This document shows positions 39,696 to 47,617 of a DNA stretch of 64,000 nucleotides, in pieces (the first letter of the stretch is position 1; the number at the start of each line of letters is the position of its first letter). The DNA is from an uncultured Actinomycetes bacterium (GTDB lineage: Bacteria; Actinomycetota; Actinomycetes; Nanopelagicales; Nanopelagicaceae). A program made the translations under genes and the position numbers. The DNA lies in the NCBI GenBank assembly GCA_903827945.1, contig CAIKKN010000024.1, forward strand, positions 62,001 through 126,000, given 5' to 3'. The notes below the pieces were generated by a model. That model was not told the DNA's origin, did not search any database, and saw only the letters and a program-made list of their open reading frames with translations.

Positions 39696-39698
39696 GCT
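39693..39698 (+). promoter_or_regulatory. Candidate -10 element for leaderless pyk transcript
   Basis: TAGGCT, which includes the gltD stop TAG, ends six bases before ATG 39705. No Shine-Dalgarno site is present. The same hexamer and spacing occur before coaE. Confidence 0.5.
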
Positions 39699-39704
39699 GT
39701 CACT

Positions 39705-41147
39705 ATGCGTAGAGCGAAAATAGTTTGCACAATGGGACCAGCAGTCGAGTCCCCAGAAAAAGTAGCCGAATTGATTGAAGCTGGAATGAATATGGCCAGG
39801 CTCAACCTTTCCCACGGTGGTTATGAGGAACATCAGAATCGTTTAGATCGAGTAAGAAGCGCGGCGGCTAAGGCTGGAAAGTCAGTTGCAATTCTCGTAG
39901 ACCTTCAAGGCCCCAAGATCCGCCTTGCGAGATTCAAAGATGGCCCGCACGAACTTTTCCGCGGAGATATTTTCACAATCACGACAGATGAAGTCGAGGG
40001 AACTAAAGAACGTTGCGGAACAACCTTCAAAGGGCTGCCAGGAGATTGCAAAGCCGGCGATAAAATTTTGATTGATGATGGAAAAGTTGCTGTTGAAGTT
40101 GTAGAAGTGAAGGGGAACGATGTTGTAACTAAAGTTACCCAACCTGGTTTTGTTAGCAACAACAAGGGCATTAACCTCCCAGGCGTTTCAGTCTCAGTTC
40201 CAGCGTTATCTGAAAAAGATAAGGAAGATTTACGCTGGGGATTGAATGCGGGAGCCGATTTCATAGCGCTCTCATTTGTTAGAAATGCGGCAGATATCGA
40301 TGATGTTCATCGCATCATGGATGAAGTTGGAATTCGCCGCCCAGTGATTGCCAAAATTGAAAAGCCTCAGGCAGTGGAGAATCTCGAAGAGATAGTCACG
40401 GCTTTCGACGGAATTATGGTTGCTCGCGGAGATTTAGGCGTGGAAATGCCAATAGAAGAGGTACCGCTGGTTCAAAAGCGTTGCGTGACTCTTGCTCGTG
40501 AGCAAGCCAAGCCGGTAATTGTGGCGACGCAGATGCTTGATTCAATGATTTCGAATTCAACGCCAACACGTGCCGAAGCGACTGACTGCGCCAATGCGGT
40601 GCTAGATGGCGCTGATGCTCTGATGCTTTCTGGAGAAACCAGCGTGGGCGCTTTCCCTATCGAAGCAGTGACAATCATGGGGCGAATTATCGAGCGCACA
40701 GAAGAGGCAATGCTCGACAAGATTCCACCGCTCCAACATCAACCAGTGACAAAGGGTGGGGCAATCACAAAAGCTGCAACCGAAGTCGGCGCGATTGTTC
40801 GGGCTAAGTATTTAGTTGCATTCACCCAAAGCGGAGATTCTGCTCGCAGAATGGCGCGTTTGCGCTCACCAATTCCAATTCTTGCTCTAACCCCAGAAGT
40901 TGCGGTCTACAACCAGCTTGCTCTCTCATGGGGCGTTGAGCCAATGATCACTCCTTCAGTTGATCACACCGATGAGATGGTTAAGCAAGTGGATGCGATT
41001 CTCCTTGAATCTGGGCGCGCCAAAAAAGGCGAGCCAGTCATGATTATCGCGGGGGCGCCTCCAGGAATTCCTGGATCGACAAATGCGATGAGAGTTCACG
41101 TAGTTGGGGATGCCGTAGACGGCATTGCTCCTGCTTATCGAAAGTAA
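39705..41147 (+). CDS. pyk: Pyruvate kinase
   Basis: Pyruvate kinase converts phosphoenolpyruvate and ADP to pyruvate and ATP. The 480-residue protein begins KIVCTMGPAVESPEK, carries the signature IAKIEKPQAVENLEEIV with the catalytic lysine, MVARGDLGVEMP, MLDSMISNSTPTRAEATD and a C-terminal allosteric domain. Position before the tRNA and ANTAR regulator gene follows an actinobacterial order. Probably translated from a leaderless message. Confidence 0.97.
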   Translation: MRRAKIVCTMGPAVESPEKVAELIEAGMNMARLNLSHGGYEEHQNRLDRVRSAAAKAGKSVAILVDLQGPKIRLARFKDGPHELFRGDIFTITTDEVEGTKERCGTTFKGLPGDCKAGDKILIDDGKVAVEVVEVKGNDVVTKVTQPGFVSNNKGINLPGVSVSVPALSEKDKEDLRWGLNAGADFIALSFVRNAADIDDVHRIMDEVGIRRPVIAKIEKPQAVENLEEIVTAFDGIMVARGDLGVEMPIEEVPLVQKRCVTLAREQAKPVIVATQMLDSMISNSTPTRAEATDCANAVLDGADALMLSGETSVGAFPIEAVTIMGRIIERTEEAMLDKIPPLQHQPVTKGGAITKAATEVGAIVRAKYLVAFTQSGDSARRMARLRSPIPILALTPEVAVYNQLALSWGVEPMITPSVDHTDEMVKQVDAILLESGRAKKGEPVMIIAGAPPGIPGSTNAMRVHVVGDAVDGIAPAYRK

Positions 41148-41182
41148 GCTCCACTTTTAATTCGCTCATATCTCTTGAAGGT

Positions 41183-41188
41183 TATAAA
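41183..41188 (+). promoter_or_regulatory. Candidate -10 element for the tRNA-regulator unit
   Basis: TATAAA lies 30 bases before the tRNA 5' end in the 71-base gap after pyk; a matching -35 is not evident. A small stem AAAGT/ACTTT just after the pyk stop may help end the upstream transcript. Confidence 0.35.
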
Positions 41189-41218
41189 CTCTGGCCAGTA
41201 AGAAAATTGCAGGAAACG

Positions 41219-41291
41219 GCCTCGGTACTCCAACGGTAGAGAGGGCGGACTCAAAATCCGCACAGTGTCGGTTCAAATCCGACTCGAGGCA
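41219..41291 (+). tRNA. tRNA with CAA anticodon (Leu), short variable loop
   Basis: A 73-base cloverleaf can be drawn: acceptor GCCTCGG with TCGAGGC (one G-U pair), D stem CTC/GAG around a loop with GG, anticodon stem GCGGA/TCCGC with loop CTCAAAA (anticodon CAA, reading UUG), a five-base variable region ACAGT, T stem GTCGG/CCGAC with loop TTCAAAT, and discriminator A. CCA is not encoded in full. The anticodon says leucine, but bacterial tRNA-Leu normally has a long variable arm, which is absent. The fold is convincing; the amino acid is less sure. Confidence 0.8.
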
Positions 41292-41292
41292 C

Positions 41293-41901
41293 ATGACAAC
41301 GTCAGCGAATGAAAAAAGTGTCCCTACTGGCGCACGCATACTTGTTGCCGAAGATGAAGCAATTATTCGCCTTGACCTCGTTGAGATGCTCACTGAAGCT
41401 GGATACACAGTAGTTGCTGAAGCTTCCAACGGTGTTGAGGCAATAGCAATGGCAAAGGAACACAAACCCGATCTTGCGATTTTGGATGTGAAGATGCCAG
41501 AACTCGATGGAATTTCGGCAGCCGAGCAGATCATCGAGATTGCACCAGTTCTGATGTTGACAGCTTTTAGCCAACGCGATCTTGTCGAACGCGCTCGTGA
41601 TGCGGGCGCAATGGCCTACGTTGTGAAACCATTTAGCATTTCTGATTTAGTGCCTGCGATTGAGATTGCAATTAGCCGTTATACCCAGATGAAAAGCCTT
41701 GCAGAAGAAGTGGCCGATCTTCACGAACGACTTGAGACTCGCAAGGTGATCGATAGAGCAAAAGGCATCCTCATGGCTGCCCTCAATCTGACCGAGCCGG
41801 CTGCCTTCAGTTGGATTCAGCGAGCGGCAATGGATAGGCGAATTTCAATGAAAGAGGTCGCCCAGGCTGTCATCTCGCCTGATGCCGTGCCTGAGAAGTA
41901 G
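41293..41901 (+). CDS. pdtaR: Response regulator with receiver and ANTAR RNA-binding domains (PdtaR-like)
   Basis: The 202-residue protein has an N-terminal receiver domain with acidic pocket EDE (20-22), phospho-acceptor D65 (LAILDVKMP) and the lysine in VVKPFS, then a C-terminal ANTAR domain (RKVIDRAKGILMAALNLTE onward) that binds paired RNA hairpins to prevent termination. Related proteins are partners of a PdtaS-type histidine kinase, not seen here. The ATG lies one base after the tRNA discriminator base and has no separate leader; no other in-frame start exists before conserved residues. Symbol follows the mycobacterial homologue. Confidence 0.9.
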   Translation: MTTSANEKSVPTGARILVAEDEAIIRLDLVEMLTEAGYTVVAEASNGVEAIAMAKEHKPDLAILDVKMPELDGISAAEQIIEIAPVLMLTAFSQRDLVERARDAGAMAYVVKPFSISDLVPAIEIAISRYTQMKSLAEEVADLHERLETRKVIDRAKGILMAALNLTEPAAFSWIQRAAMDRRISMKEVAQAVISPDAVPEK

Positions 41902-41970
41902 ACCACACTCCTAAATCGCATAAGTAACAAAAACTTAACCTGATTGGTCGCCAATTTAGGGCTCTCCCCG

Positions 41971-41997
41971 TTGAGTAAATCACCTCACACCTATAAT
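41971..41997 (+). promoter_or_regulatory. Candidate livK promoter
   Basis: TTGAGT (41971-41976) and a perfect TATAAT (41992-41997) are 15 bases apart, giving a leader of about 50 bases before livK. An inverted repeat ATTGG-TCG-CCAAT at 41943-41955 lies just upstream and could be an activator or repressor site. Confidence 0.5.
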
Positions 41998-42056
41998 CTA
42001 CGGTTCTCCCTGTCCCGGGATTTTTGGAGATAATTAGGAAGGTATACCTAACGACT

Positions 42057-43331
42057 ATGACAAAACTCAATCGTTTTGTGAGCGTTGTTGCCGCAGCAGG
42101 ACTTGCAGCAACCGCTCTCGTAGCTGGAACCATCACATCAGCTGATGCAGCTACAAAGACACTTGTAATCTCAAGCGACTTGCCTCTTCAGGGTTCATCA
42201 TTTGACTCAAATGACTCAACCAACAAGGCAATCGAGTTGTACTTGAAGTCAATTAAGTACAAGGCTGGCAAGTACACCGTTTCATTTAAGAAGTATGACG
42301 ATGCAACAGCTGCTGCTGGTTCATGGGATGCTGCTAAGTGTGCTGCAAACGCACAAGCTCACGTAGCTAACAAGAACGAAGTTGCTGTAATGGGAACATA
42401 CAACTCAGGTTGCGCAAAGATCATCGTTCCAGTTTTGAACCAGGATCCAAAGGGCCCAATGCTCATGGTTTCTGATGCAAACACAAACCCAGGTCTTACA
42501 AAGGCATGGAACCCAGGCGAGCCAGATGTTTACTACCCAAATGGCGTACGTAACTACGCACGCGTATGTACAACAGATGACAACCAAGGTTCTGCTGCTG
42601 CACAGTTCGCAAAGTCAATTGGCATCAAGAAGGTTTATGTTTTGAACGATACACAGACCTACGGTCAAGGTGTTGCTCAGGCATTCACAACCGAAGCTAA
42701 GAAGCTTGGCCTCACAGTTCTCTCTTCTGGAGTAGCTGGCGATGGTTGGGATGCTAAGCAATCTGACTACACCGCTTTGTTCACAAAGATCAAGGCACTT
42801 GAGCCAGAGATGGTTTACATCGGCGGAATTTTCGACAACAACGGTGGACAACTTGTTAAAGACAAGGTCAACGTTCTTGGAGATAACACAGCTGTAAAGA
42901 TGATGGGTCCTGATGGATTCACCGGTTACCCAGATCTCAACAAGATGCCTGAAGCACAAGGTATGTACCTCACCTTCGCTGGTCTCTCAACAGATCTTCT
43001 TCTTGCAAACGATCCAAAGGGTGCAGGCGCATCTTTTGTTAAGAACTACAAGAAGGCATACGGTAAGGATCCAGTTGGTTCATACCCTCTATACGGCGTA
43101 GCTGCTGTCCAGGTTATCTTGGCTGCTATTGCTAAGTCTGATGGAACTCGTAAGGGCGTAAATAACGCTGTCTTCTCTGGTTCAGGAATCTCAATTCCTG
43201 CCAAGCAGTCAGTACTCGGTAAGGAGCTGAAGATCAGCACACTTTCAGGAGATACTCTTGCTAAGGACATCACAGTTGAAGTAATCAAGAACAACGACGA
43301 GACAACCCTAAAGGCTTGGACCGTTAAGTAA
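42057..43331 (+). CDS. livK: Branched-chain amino acid type ABC transporter substrate-binding protein
   Basis: A secreted type I periplasmic-binding-fold protein of 424 residues that should capture amino acids or related small molecules for the LivHMGF importer downstream. A Sec signal peptide is clear: basic MTKLNRF, hydrophobic core, AxA-type end SADA before ATK. No lipobox cysteine is present, unusual for a Gram-positive binding protein. Codon use differs from neighbours (AAG for Lys, AAC for Asn dominate), indicating very high expression. AGGAAGG lies 14 bases upstream of ATG 42057. Substrate is not determined by sequence. Confidence 0.9.
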   Translation: MTKLNRFVSVVAAAGLAATALVAGTITSADAATKTLVISSDLPLQGSSFDSNDSTNKAIELYLKSIKYKAGKYTVSFKKYDDATAAAGSWDAAKCAANAQAHVANKNEVAVMGTYNSGCAKIIVPVLNQDPKGPMLMVSDANTNPGLTKAWNPGEPDVYYPNGVRNYARVCTTDDNQGSAAAQFAKSIGIKKVYVLNDTQTYGQGVAQAFTTEAKKLGLTVLSSGVAGDGWDAKQSDYTALFTKIKALEPEMVYIGGIFDNNGGQLVKDKVNVLGDNTAVKMMGPDGFTGYPDLNKMPEAQGMYLTFAGLSTDLLLANDPKGAGASFVKNYKKAYGKDPVGSYPLYGVAAVQVILAAIAKSDGTRKGVNNAVFSGSGISIPAKQSVLGKELKISTLSGDTLAKDITVEVIKNNDETTLKAWTVK

Positions 43332-43339
43332 TTGCTTGA

Positions 43340-43355
43340 TTGAGAGAAATCTCAA
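43340..43355 (+). promoter_or_regulatory. GAAA-tetraloop hairpin after livK
   Basis: TTGAGA and TCTCAA form a perfect 6-bp stem capped by GAAA, nine bases after the livK stop. It may protect the livK message 3' end. Confidence 0.5.
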
Positions 43356-43378
43356 CTACAAAGCTAAATAAAGGTGCG

Positions 43379-43402
43379 TGGGGCTTGCAAACGCAAGCCC
43401 CA
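43379..43402 (+). terminator. Stem-loop between livK and livH
   Basis: TGGGGCTTGC and GCAAGCCCCA form a perfect 10-bp GC-rich stem with loop AAAC, followed by a moderately T-rich stretch. It probably ends most livK transcripts and lets some read into livH, giving more binding protein than permease. Confidence 0.75.
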
Positions 43403-43465
43403 TTCATCTGTTCTTGACTAGTAAATGTTAGAAATTTCTTATTCACACCCAAAGAAGAGGTCCTA

Positions 43466-44500
43466 GTGGCTAACAAGAGTTATAAAGCCCGACAAGTTCG
43501 AAGAGCAATATTCGAGCGAACTTTTGGCATCGCTATTCTTGCGATGTTGTCGTTCTGGCTCATTGTGAATTTAATCAAAGCCCCATCCCAATTCGCCGAA
43601 GTGACACTTATCGGTTTATCAAATGGAGTTCTCTACGCTCTGATTGCCCTTGGATACACATTGGTGTACGGCATCATCGAGCTCATCAACTTTGCTCACG
43701 GAGACTTATTCATGCTCGGCGGTCTATTCTCTGCACACTTCATCGCTCTTTGGTTTCATCAAACTAAATCGAGCCCAATGGGTTGGCTTGTATTTTTCCT
43801 CGCGCTGATATCAGTAATGGTCTTCTGCGCAGGAGTGAACGTCTTTATCGAACGATTTGCTTATAGAAGGCTGCGCAGAGCTCCAAAACTCGCGCCACTT
43901 ATCACTGCTGTTGGTGTCTCTTTCATGATTCAGTTTGTTGGACTTCGCTGGAATGGATCAGGCCAAAAAACCTGGAATAGTGTTTTGCCTCATGGAAGTG
44001 TGATGCTGGGTTCAGTGAAACTTCCTTACACAACCCTTATCTCCTTCGCTGTGACGATCCCAATTTTGATTGCCCTGACATTTATTGTCACCAAGACACG
44101 TCAAGGCAAAGCAATGCGTGCAACTGCACAAGATCAAGATGCTTCACGGCTTATGGGTATAAATGTGAACGGAACAATCGCATTTACATTTGCTCTTGGT
44201 GGAGCACTTGCTGGCGTTGCAGGATTGCTCTTCCAGCAGACTCGAGGATTAACCTCCTACAACCTGGGCTACCAGCTCGGGCTGATTGCATTTACATCTG
44301 CAGTTCTTGGCGGAATTGGAAATCTACAAGGCGCAGTTCTTGGCGCGATACTTATTGGATTGATTCAAGGCTTGAACGATGGTCTTCCGATTGGGCTCGG
44401 CCAACAGTGGTCGCAGACGGTTGTATTCTCCATTCTTATTCTCTTGATGGTCTTTAAACCTGCGGGCCTTTTGGGCAAGCAAGTAACGGAAAAGGTGTAA
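43466..44500 (+). CDS. livH: Branched-chain amino acid ABC transporter permease LivH
   Basis: LivH is one of two membrane subunits of the importer. The 344-residue protein has a basic cytoplasmic N-terminus and about eight membrane segments with the family features LSNGVLYALIALGYTLVYG, INFAHGDLFMLGG, GINVNGTIAFTFALGGALAG and a C-terminal AVLGGIGNLQGAVLG loop for contact with the ATPase. Start GTG 43466 with AAGAGG five bases upstream. Confidence 0.95.
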   Translation: MANKSYKARQVRRAIFERTFGIAILAMLSFWLIVNLIKAPSQFAEVTLIGLSNGVLYALIALGYTLVYGIIELINFAHGDLFMLGGLFSAHFIALWFHQTKSSPMGWLVFFLALISVMVFCAGVNVFIERFAYRRLRRAPKLAPLITAVGVSFMIQFVGLRWNGSGQKTWNSVLPHGSVMLGSVKLPYTTLISFAVTIPILIALTFIVTKTRQGKAMRATAQDQDASRLMGINVNGTIAFTFALGGALAGVAGLLFQQTRGLTSYNLGYQLGLIAFTSAVLGGIGNLQGAVLGAILIGLIQGLNDGLPIGLGQQWSQTVVFSILILLMVFKPAGLLGKQVTEKV

Positions 44501-44504
44501 TGAC

Positions 44505-45683
44505 ATGGCCATTTCATTTCTAAAACGCGGTGAAAAAAAGCAGAAGCAATCTGCAAGTGCCCGCAAGTGGGCTATTTCATTAACACTCATTGCTCTGGCA
44601 ATTTGGGCTTTCTTCACCTATTTTTTTGATAAGACTCCCGATGCGGTCCAGAGCTGGTTCCAGGTATGGTTGCCGCCATCAACAATAAATGAATCTCTCG
44701 TCTGGGTTATTTGTGCACTTGGCCTCAATATCGTCGTTGGTTATGCAGGTTTGCTTGATCTTGGATTCGTCGCCTTCTGGGCATTTGGTGGTTACACGGC
44801 CGGATGGTTTATGTCTGGTTTCTTCCATCAGGTAAATATCCACTTCGGTTCTATGAGCGCGAAAGTTATCCCTGGAATTCACTTATCTTTCTGGCTTGTC
44901 ATGATCATTGCCGCGCTTATCGCAGGTTTCTTTGGAATAATCATTGGCGCTCCAACACTTCGCCTCAAAAGTGACTATCTCGCACTCGTTACTCTCGGTT
45001 TCGGTGAAATCATTCCTCAGGTTTTCACAAATGGTGAAAATATTGGTGGATTCAATCTTTCAAATGGAACAAAGGGAATTTCCCCAATCGATGCAATTGG
45101 AGTCTTCGGCAAACGCCTCGGGCCTTTTGATCTCGGTTGGAAATTCCTCATCTACTTCTTCCTTGCAGCATGCATGGTCTTTGTCTCCCTTCGTATTCGT
45201 GGTGGCCGACTTGGCCGGGCATGGCTTGCGATTCGCGAAGATGAACTTGCAGCAAGCATGATGGGTGTTCCACTCATGCGCACAAAGTTAACCGCGTACG
45301 CAGTTGGTGCCTTCTCAGGAGGTATCGGTGGAGCGGTCTACGCAACTCACGTAAATGGAATCTTCGCGGAACGTTTCAACTTCTCTATTTCCATCATTCT
45401 TCTAGCCATGGTTGTGCTCGGAGGAATGGGAAATGTATGGGGAGTAATTATCGGAGCGCTTCTGATGGCTTGGATCAATGCAACAGGGCTGCCAGCTATC
45501 GGTGATACTTTTAACAATACCTTCCATACGGCGATTAACTTCCCGTCGTACAACTTCCTTCTTTTTGGAGGCATCCTGGTGTTGATGATGTTGTTCAAGC
45601 GTGACGGTATTTTGCCTGAAGCGCGCTTGAAGATGATCTCGCACGAAAACGATGATGAAGCCGCAAATACGGGAGGTCACTAA
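44505..45683 (+). CDS. livM: Branched-chain amino acid ABC transporter permease LivM
   Basis: The second membrane subunit, 392 residues with about ten membrane segments. Hallmarks are INESLVWVICALGLNIVVGYAG (residues near 50-75, given in part), LRLKSDYLALVTLGFGEI and MVVLGGMGNVWGVIIGALL. It follows livH by four bases and pairs with it. The tail is hydrophilic. Confidence 0.94.
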   Translation: MAISFLKRGEKKQKQSASARKWAISLTLIALAIWAFFTYFFDKTPDAVQSWFQVWLPPSTINESLVWVICALGLNIVVGYAGLLDLGFVAFWAFGGYTAGWFMSGFFHQVNIHFGSMSAKVIPGIHLSFWLVMIIAALIAGFFGIIIGAPTLRLKSDYLALVTLGFGEIIPQVFTNGENIGGFNLSNGTKGISPIDAIGVFGKRLGPFDLGWKFLIYFFLAACMVFVSLRIRGGRLGRAWLAIREDELAASMMGVPLMRTKLTAYAVGAFSGGIGGAVYATHVNGIFAERFNFSISIILLAMVVLGGMGNVWGVIIGALLMAWINATGLPAIGDTFNNTFHTAINFPSYNFLLFGGILVLMMLFKRDGILPEARLKMISHENDDEAANTGGH

Positions 45684-45685
45684 TT

Positions 45686-46465
45686 ATGAGTTCGATTCTT
45701 AGCGCAGAAAATATCACGGTCGAATTCGGTGGACTCGTAGCGGTTAATGACGTTTCCTTCGATATCCCAGAGAAAGGGATTGTCAGCCTCATTGGTCCAA
45801 ATGGCGCGGGCAAGACGACTTTTTTCAACATCCTTACGGGTCTTTATAAGCCAACATCCGGGCATGTCATGTATGACGGTCAAGAAATTACAGCTCTTGT
45901 TCCTCACAAGATTGCAGCTGCAGGTGTTGCTCGCACATTCCAGAACATCCGCCTTTTTGGTTCAATGACAGCGGAAGAAAATGTAATGGTTGCAATGCAC
46001 TCGCACCTAAAGGCTTCTTTAGCTACAACGATTCTTGGCTTACCATCCCAACGCAGAGAGGAACGTGCGGCCCATGAAGAGGCACGCGCTCTCCTTGAAT
46101 TCGTAGGAATTGGAAAGACAGCAGGAGAATTTGCACGAAACCTCTCATACGGAGATCAACGTCGCTTGGAAGTTGCTCGCGCACTTGCACTTCGCCCGAA
46201 AGTTTTGCTCCTTGACGAGCCAACGGCTGGAATGAACCCTCAAGAATCTTCAGTTTTTGTTGATTTCGTTCACCGTATCCGCGATGAGAAAGGAATATCA
46301 ATTCTTCTTATTGAGCACGACATGGCTGTGGTTATGAAGGTTTCTGAACGCATCACAGTTCTTGATCGCGGCGAGAAGATTGCTGAAGGATCACCGGCGG
46401 AAATCAAAGCAAATCCACGAGTTATCGAGGCATACCTGGGCAAGGGTGTGGGGGCGGGACACTAA
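45686..46465 (+). CDS. livG: Branched-chain amino acid ABC transporter ATPase LivG
   Basis: One of two ATPase subunits. Walker A GPNGAGKTTFFN, the LivG-type Q-loop region FQNIRLFGSMTAEENV, signature LSYGDQRRLEVARAL, Walker B LLLDEPTAGMNP and the switch histidine in IEHDM are visible. 259 residues; GGGAGG lies about ten bases before ATG 45686. The stop shares a base with livF (TAATG). Confidence 0.96.
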   Translation: MSSILSAENITVEFGGLVAVNDVSFDIPEKGIVSLIGPNGAGKTTFFNILTGLYKPTSGHVMYDGQEITALVPHKIAAAGVARTFQNIRLFGSMTAEENVMVAMHSHLKASLATTILGLPSQRREERAAHEEARALLEFVGIGKTAGEFARNLSYGDQRRLEVARALALRPKVLLLDEPTAGMNPQESSVFVDFVHRIRDEKGISILLIEHDMAVVMKVSERITVLDRGEKIAEGSPAEIKANPRVIEAYLGKGVGAGH

Positions 46466-47169
46466 TGTTAAAAATTGATAATCTCCAAGTTTCTTACGGC
46501 AATATTAAAGCTATTAAGGGTATTTCACTCGAAGTTAATGAAGGTGAAATTGTTACTTTAATTGGCTCGAATGGAGCCGGTAAGTCCACAACGCTTCGTG
46601 CAATCTCTGGTCTTCTTAAGCCTCGCGGCGGCTCAATCACATTTCTGGGCGAGCGTATCGATGGGCTTGAAGGACATGATGTCGTGAAAAAAGGCATCAC
46701 ACATTCACCCGAGGGTCGCAGAATATTTCCTCGCATGACAGTTGAAGAGAATTTGGACTTAGGTGCATTTCTCCGCAACGATAAAGCAGCAATTGCTGAA
46801 GATAAAGAGCGCGTTCTCGAACTCTTCCCACGCCTTCGCGAACGTATCAGCCAGAAATCGGGAACGATGTCAGGCGGAGAACAACAGATGCTAGCCGTAG
46901 CACGTGCGCTCATGGGTCAGCCAAAACTTCTCATCATGGATGAGCCTTCCATGGGCTTGGCGCCAGTTCTTGTAGATCTAATTTTTGAAACAATTCTTAA
47001 AATCAACAAACAGGGAACGACAATTCTCTTGGTTGAACAGAATGCATTAGCTGCGCTTAGCGTTGCAAATCGCGGATATGTTTTGGAATCTGGCGTAATC
47101 AAGATGAGCGGCAATGCTAAGGATCTTCAATCAGACCCAGAGGTTACAAAGGCTTATCTAGGCGGTTAA
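46465..47169 (+). CDS. livF: Branched-chain amino acid ABC transporter ATPase LivF
   Basis: The second ATPase subunit, 234 residues, with Walker A GSNGAGKSTTLRAI, the LivF pattern HSPEGRRIFPRMTVEENL, signature MSGGEQQMLAVARAL and Walker B LLIMDEPSMGLAP. It ends the liv operon and overlaps the convergent thioesterase gene by four bases, each stop lying in the same TTAA; no terminator hairpin is present. Confidence 0.96.
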   Translation: MLKIDNLQVSYGNIKAIKGISLEVNEGEIVTLIGSNGAGKSTTLRAISGLLKPRGGSITFLGERIDGLEGHDVVKKGITHSPEGRRIFPRMTVEENLDLGAFLRNDKAAIAEDKERVLELFPRLRERISQKSGTMSGGEQQMLAVARALMGQPKLLIMDEPSMGLAPVLVDLIFETILKINKQGTTILLVEQNALAALSVANRGYVLESGVIKMSGNAKDLQSDPEVTKAYLGG

Positions 47170-47573
47170 TCTCTTTTAGCAAGTATGAGACAGGTGATGC
47201 GCGCCGTACAGGTGCGGTCACCTTTTTCATTTGTGATCACAATTTCATAACAACACATTGTCTTGCCAAGTGAAACAGCTGTGGCAACAGCTGTAACAAT
47301 TCCAGTGGTGGCTGAATTGTGGTGAGTGGCATTAATGTCTACGCCAACAATCATGCGATCTGGACCTGCGTGAAGTTGGGTCCCGATGGAACCTAAACTT
47401 TCAGCTAAGACAACATTTGCTCCACCATGTAACAGGCCAAGAGGCTGAGTGTTTCCCTCGACTGGCATGGTTGCAACAAGTCGCTGCGGCGATGCCTCGA
47501 GAAGTTCAATGCCCATTTTTCTATCGAGGGCACCTTGTCCACGTTCGCGCAGAATTTCCATGTAATCGCTCAT
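47166..47573 (-). CDS. PaaI/4HBT hotdog-fold thioesterase
   Basis: A 135-residue single hotdog domain with the family core LLHGGANVVLAESLGS containing the likely catalytic acid, and VGVDINATHHNSA. Relatives hydrolyse acyl-CoA or aryl-CoA thioesters. It is a single minus-strand gene, divergent from polA with only 44 bases between start codons. Substrate unknown. Confidence 0.85.
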   Translation of the reverse strand: MSDYMEILRERGQGALDRKMGIELLEASPQRLVATMPVEGNTQPLGLLHGGANVVLAESLGSIGTQLHAGPDRMIVGVDINATHHNSATTGIVTAVATAVSLGKTMCCYEIVITNEKGDRTCTARITCLILAKRD

Positions 47574-47579
47574 GGGTGC

Positions 47580-47585
47580 AGTCTA
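47580..47585 (-). promoter_or_regulatory. Candidate -10 element for leaderless thioesterase transcript
   Basis: On the minus strand TAGACT ends six bases before the thioesterase ATG. The region would also hold the -35 of polA, so the two promoters overlap. Confidence 0.45.
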
Positions 47586-47604
47586 TTCATGAGCTGTTGC
47601 CACC

Positions 47605-47610
47605 TACAAT
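47605..47610 (+). promoter_or_regulatory. Candidate -10 element for leaderless polA transcript
   Basis: TACAAT ends seven bases before polA ATG 47618; no ribosome site is present. Confidence 0.5.
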
Positions 47611-47617
47611 CAGCCAC

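Noticed and set aside
47417-47617. N-terminal extension of polA back to 47417
   Set aside because: It overlaps the divergent thioesterase gene and lacks conserved sequence; the family N-terminus begins at 47618.
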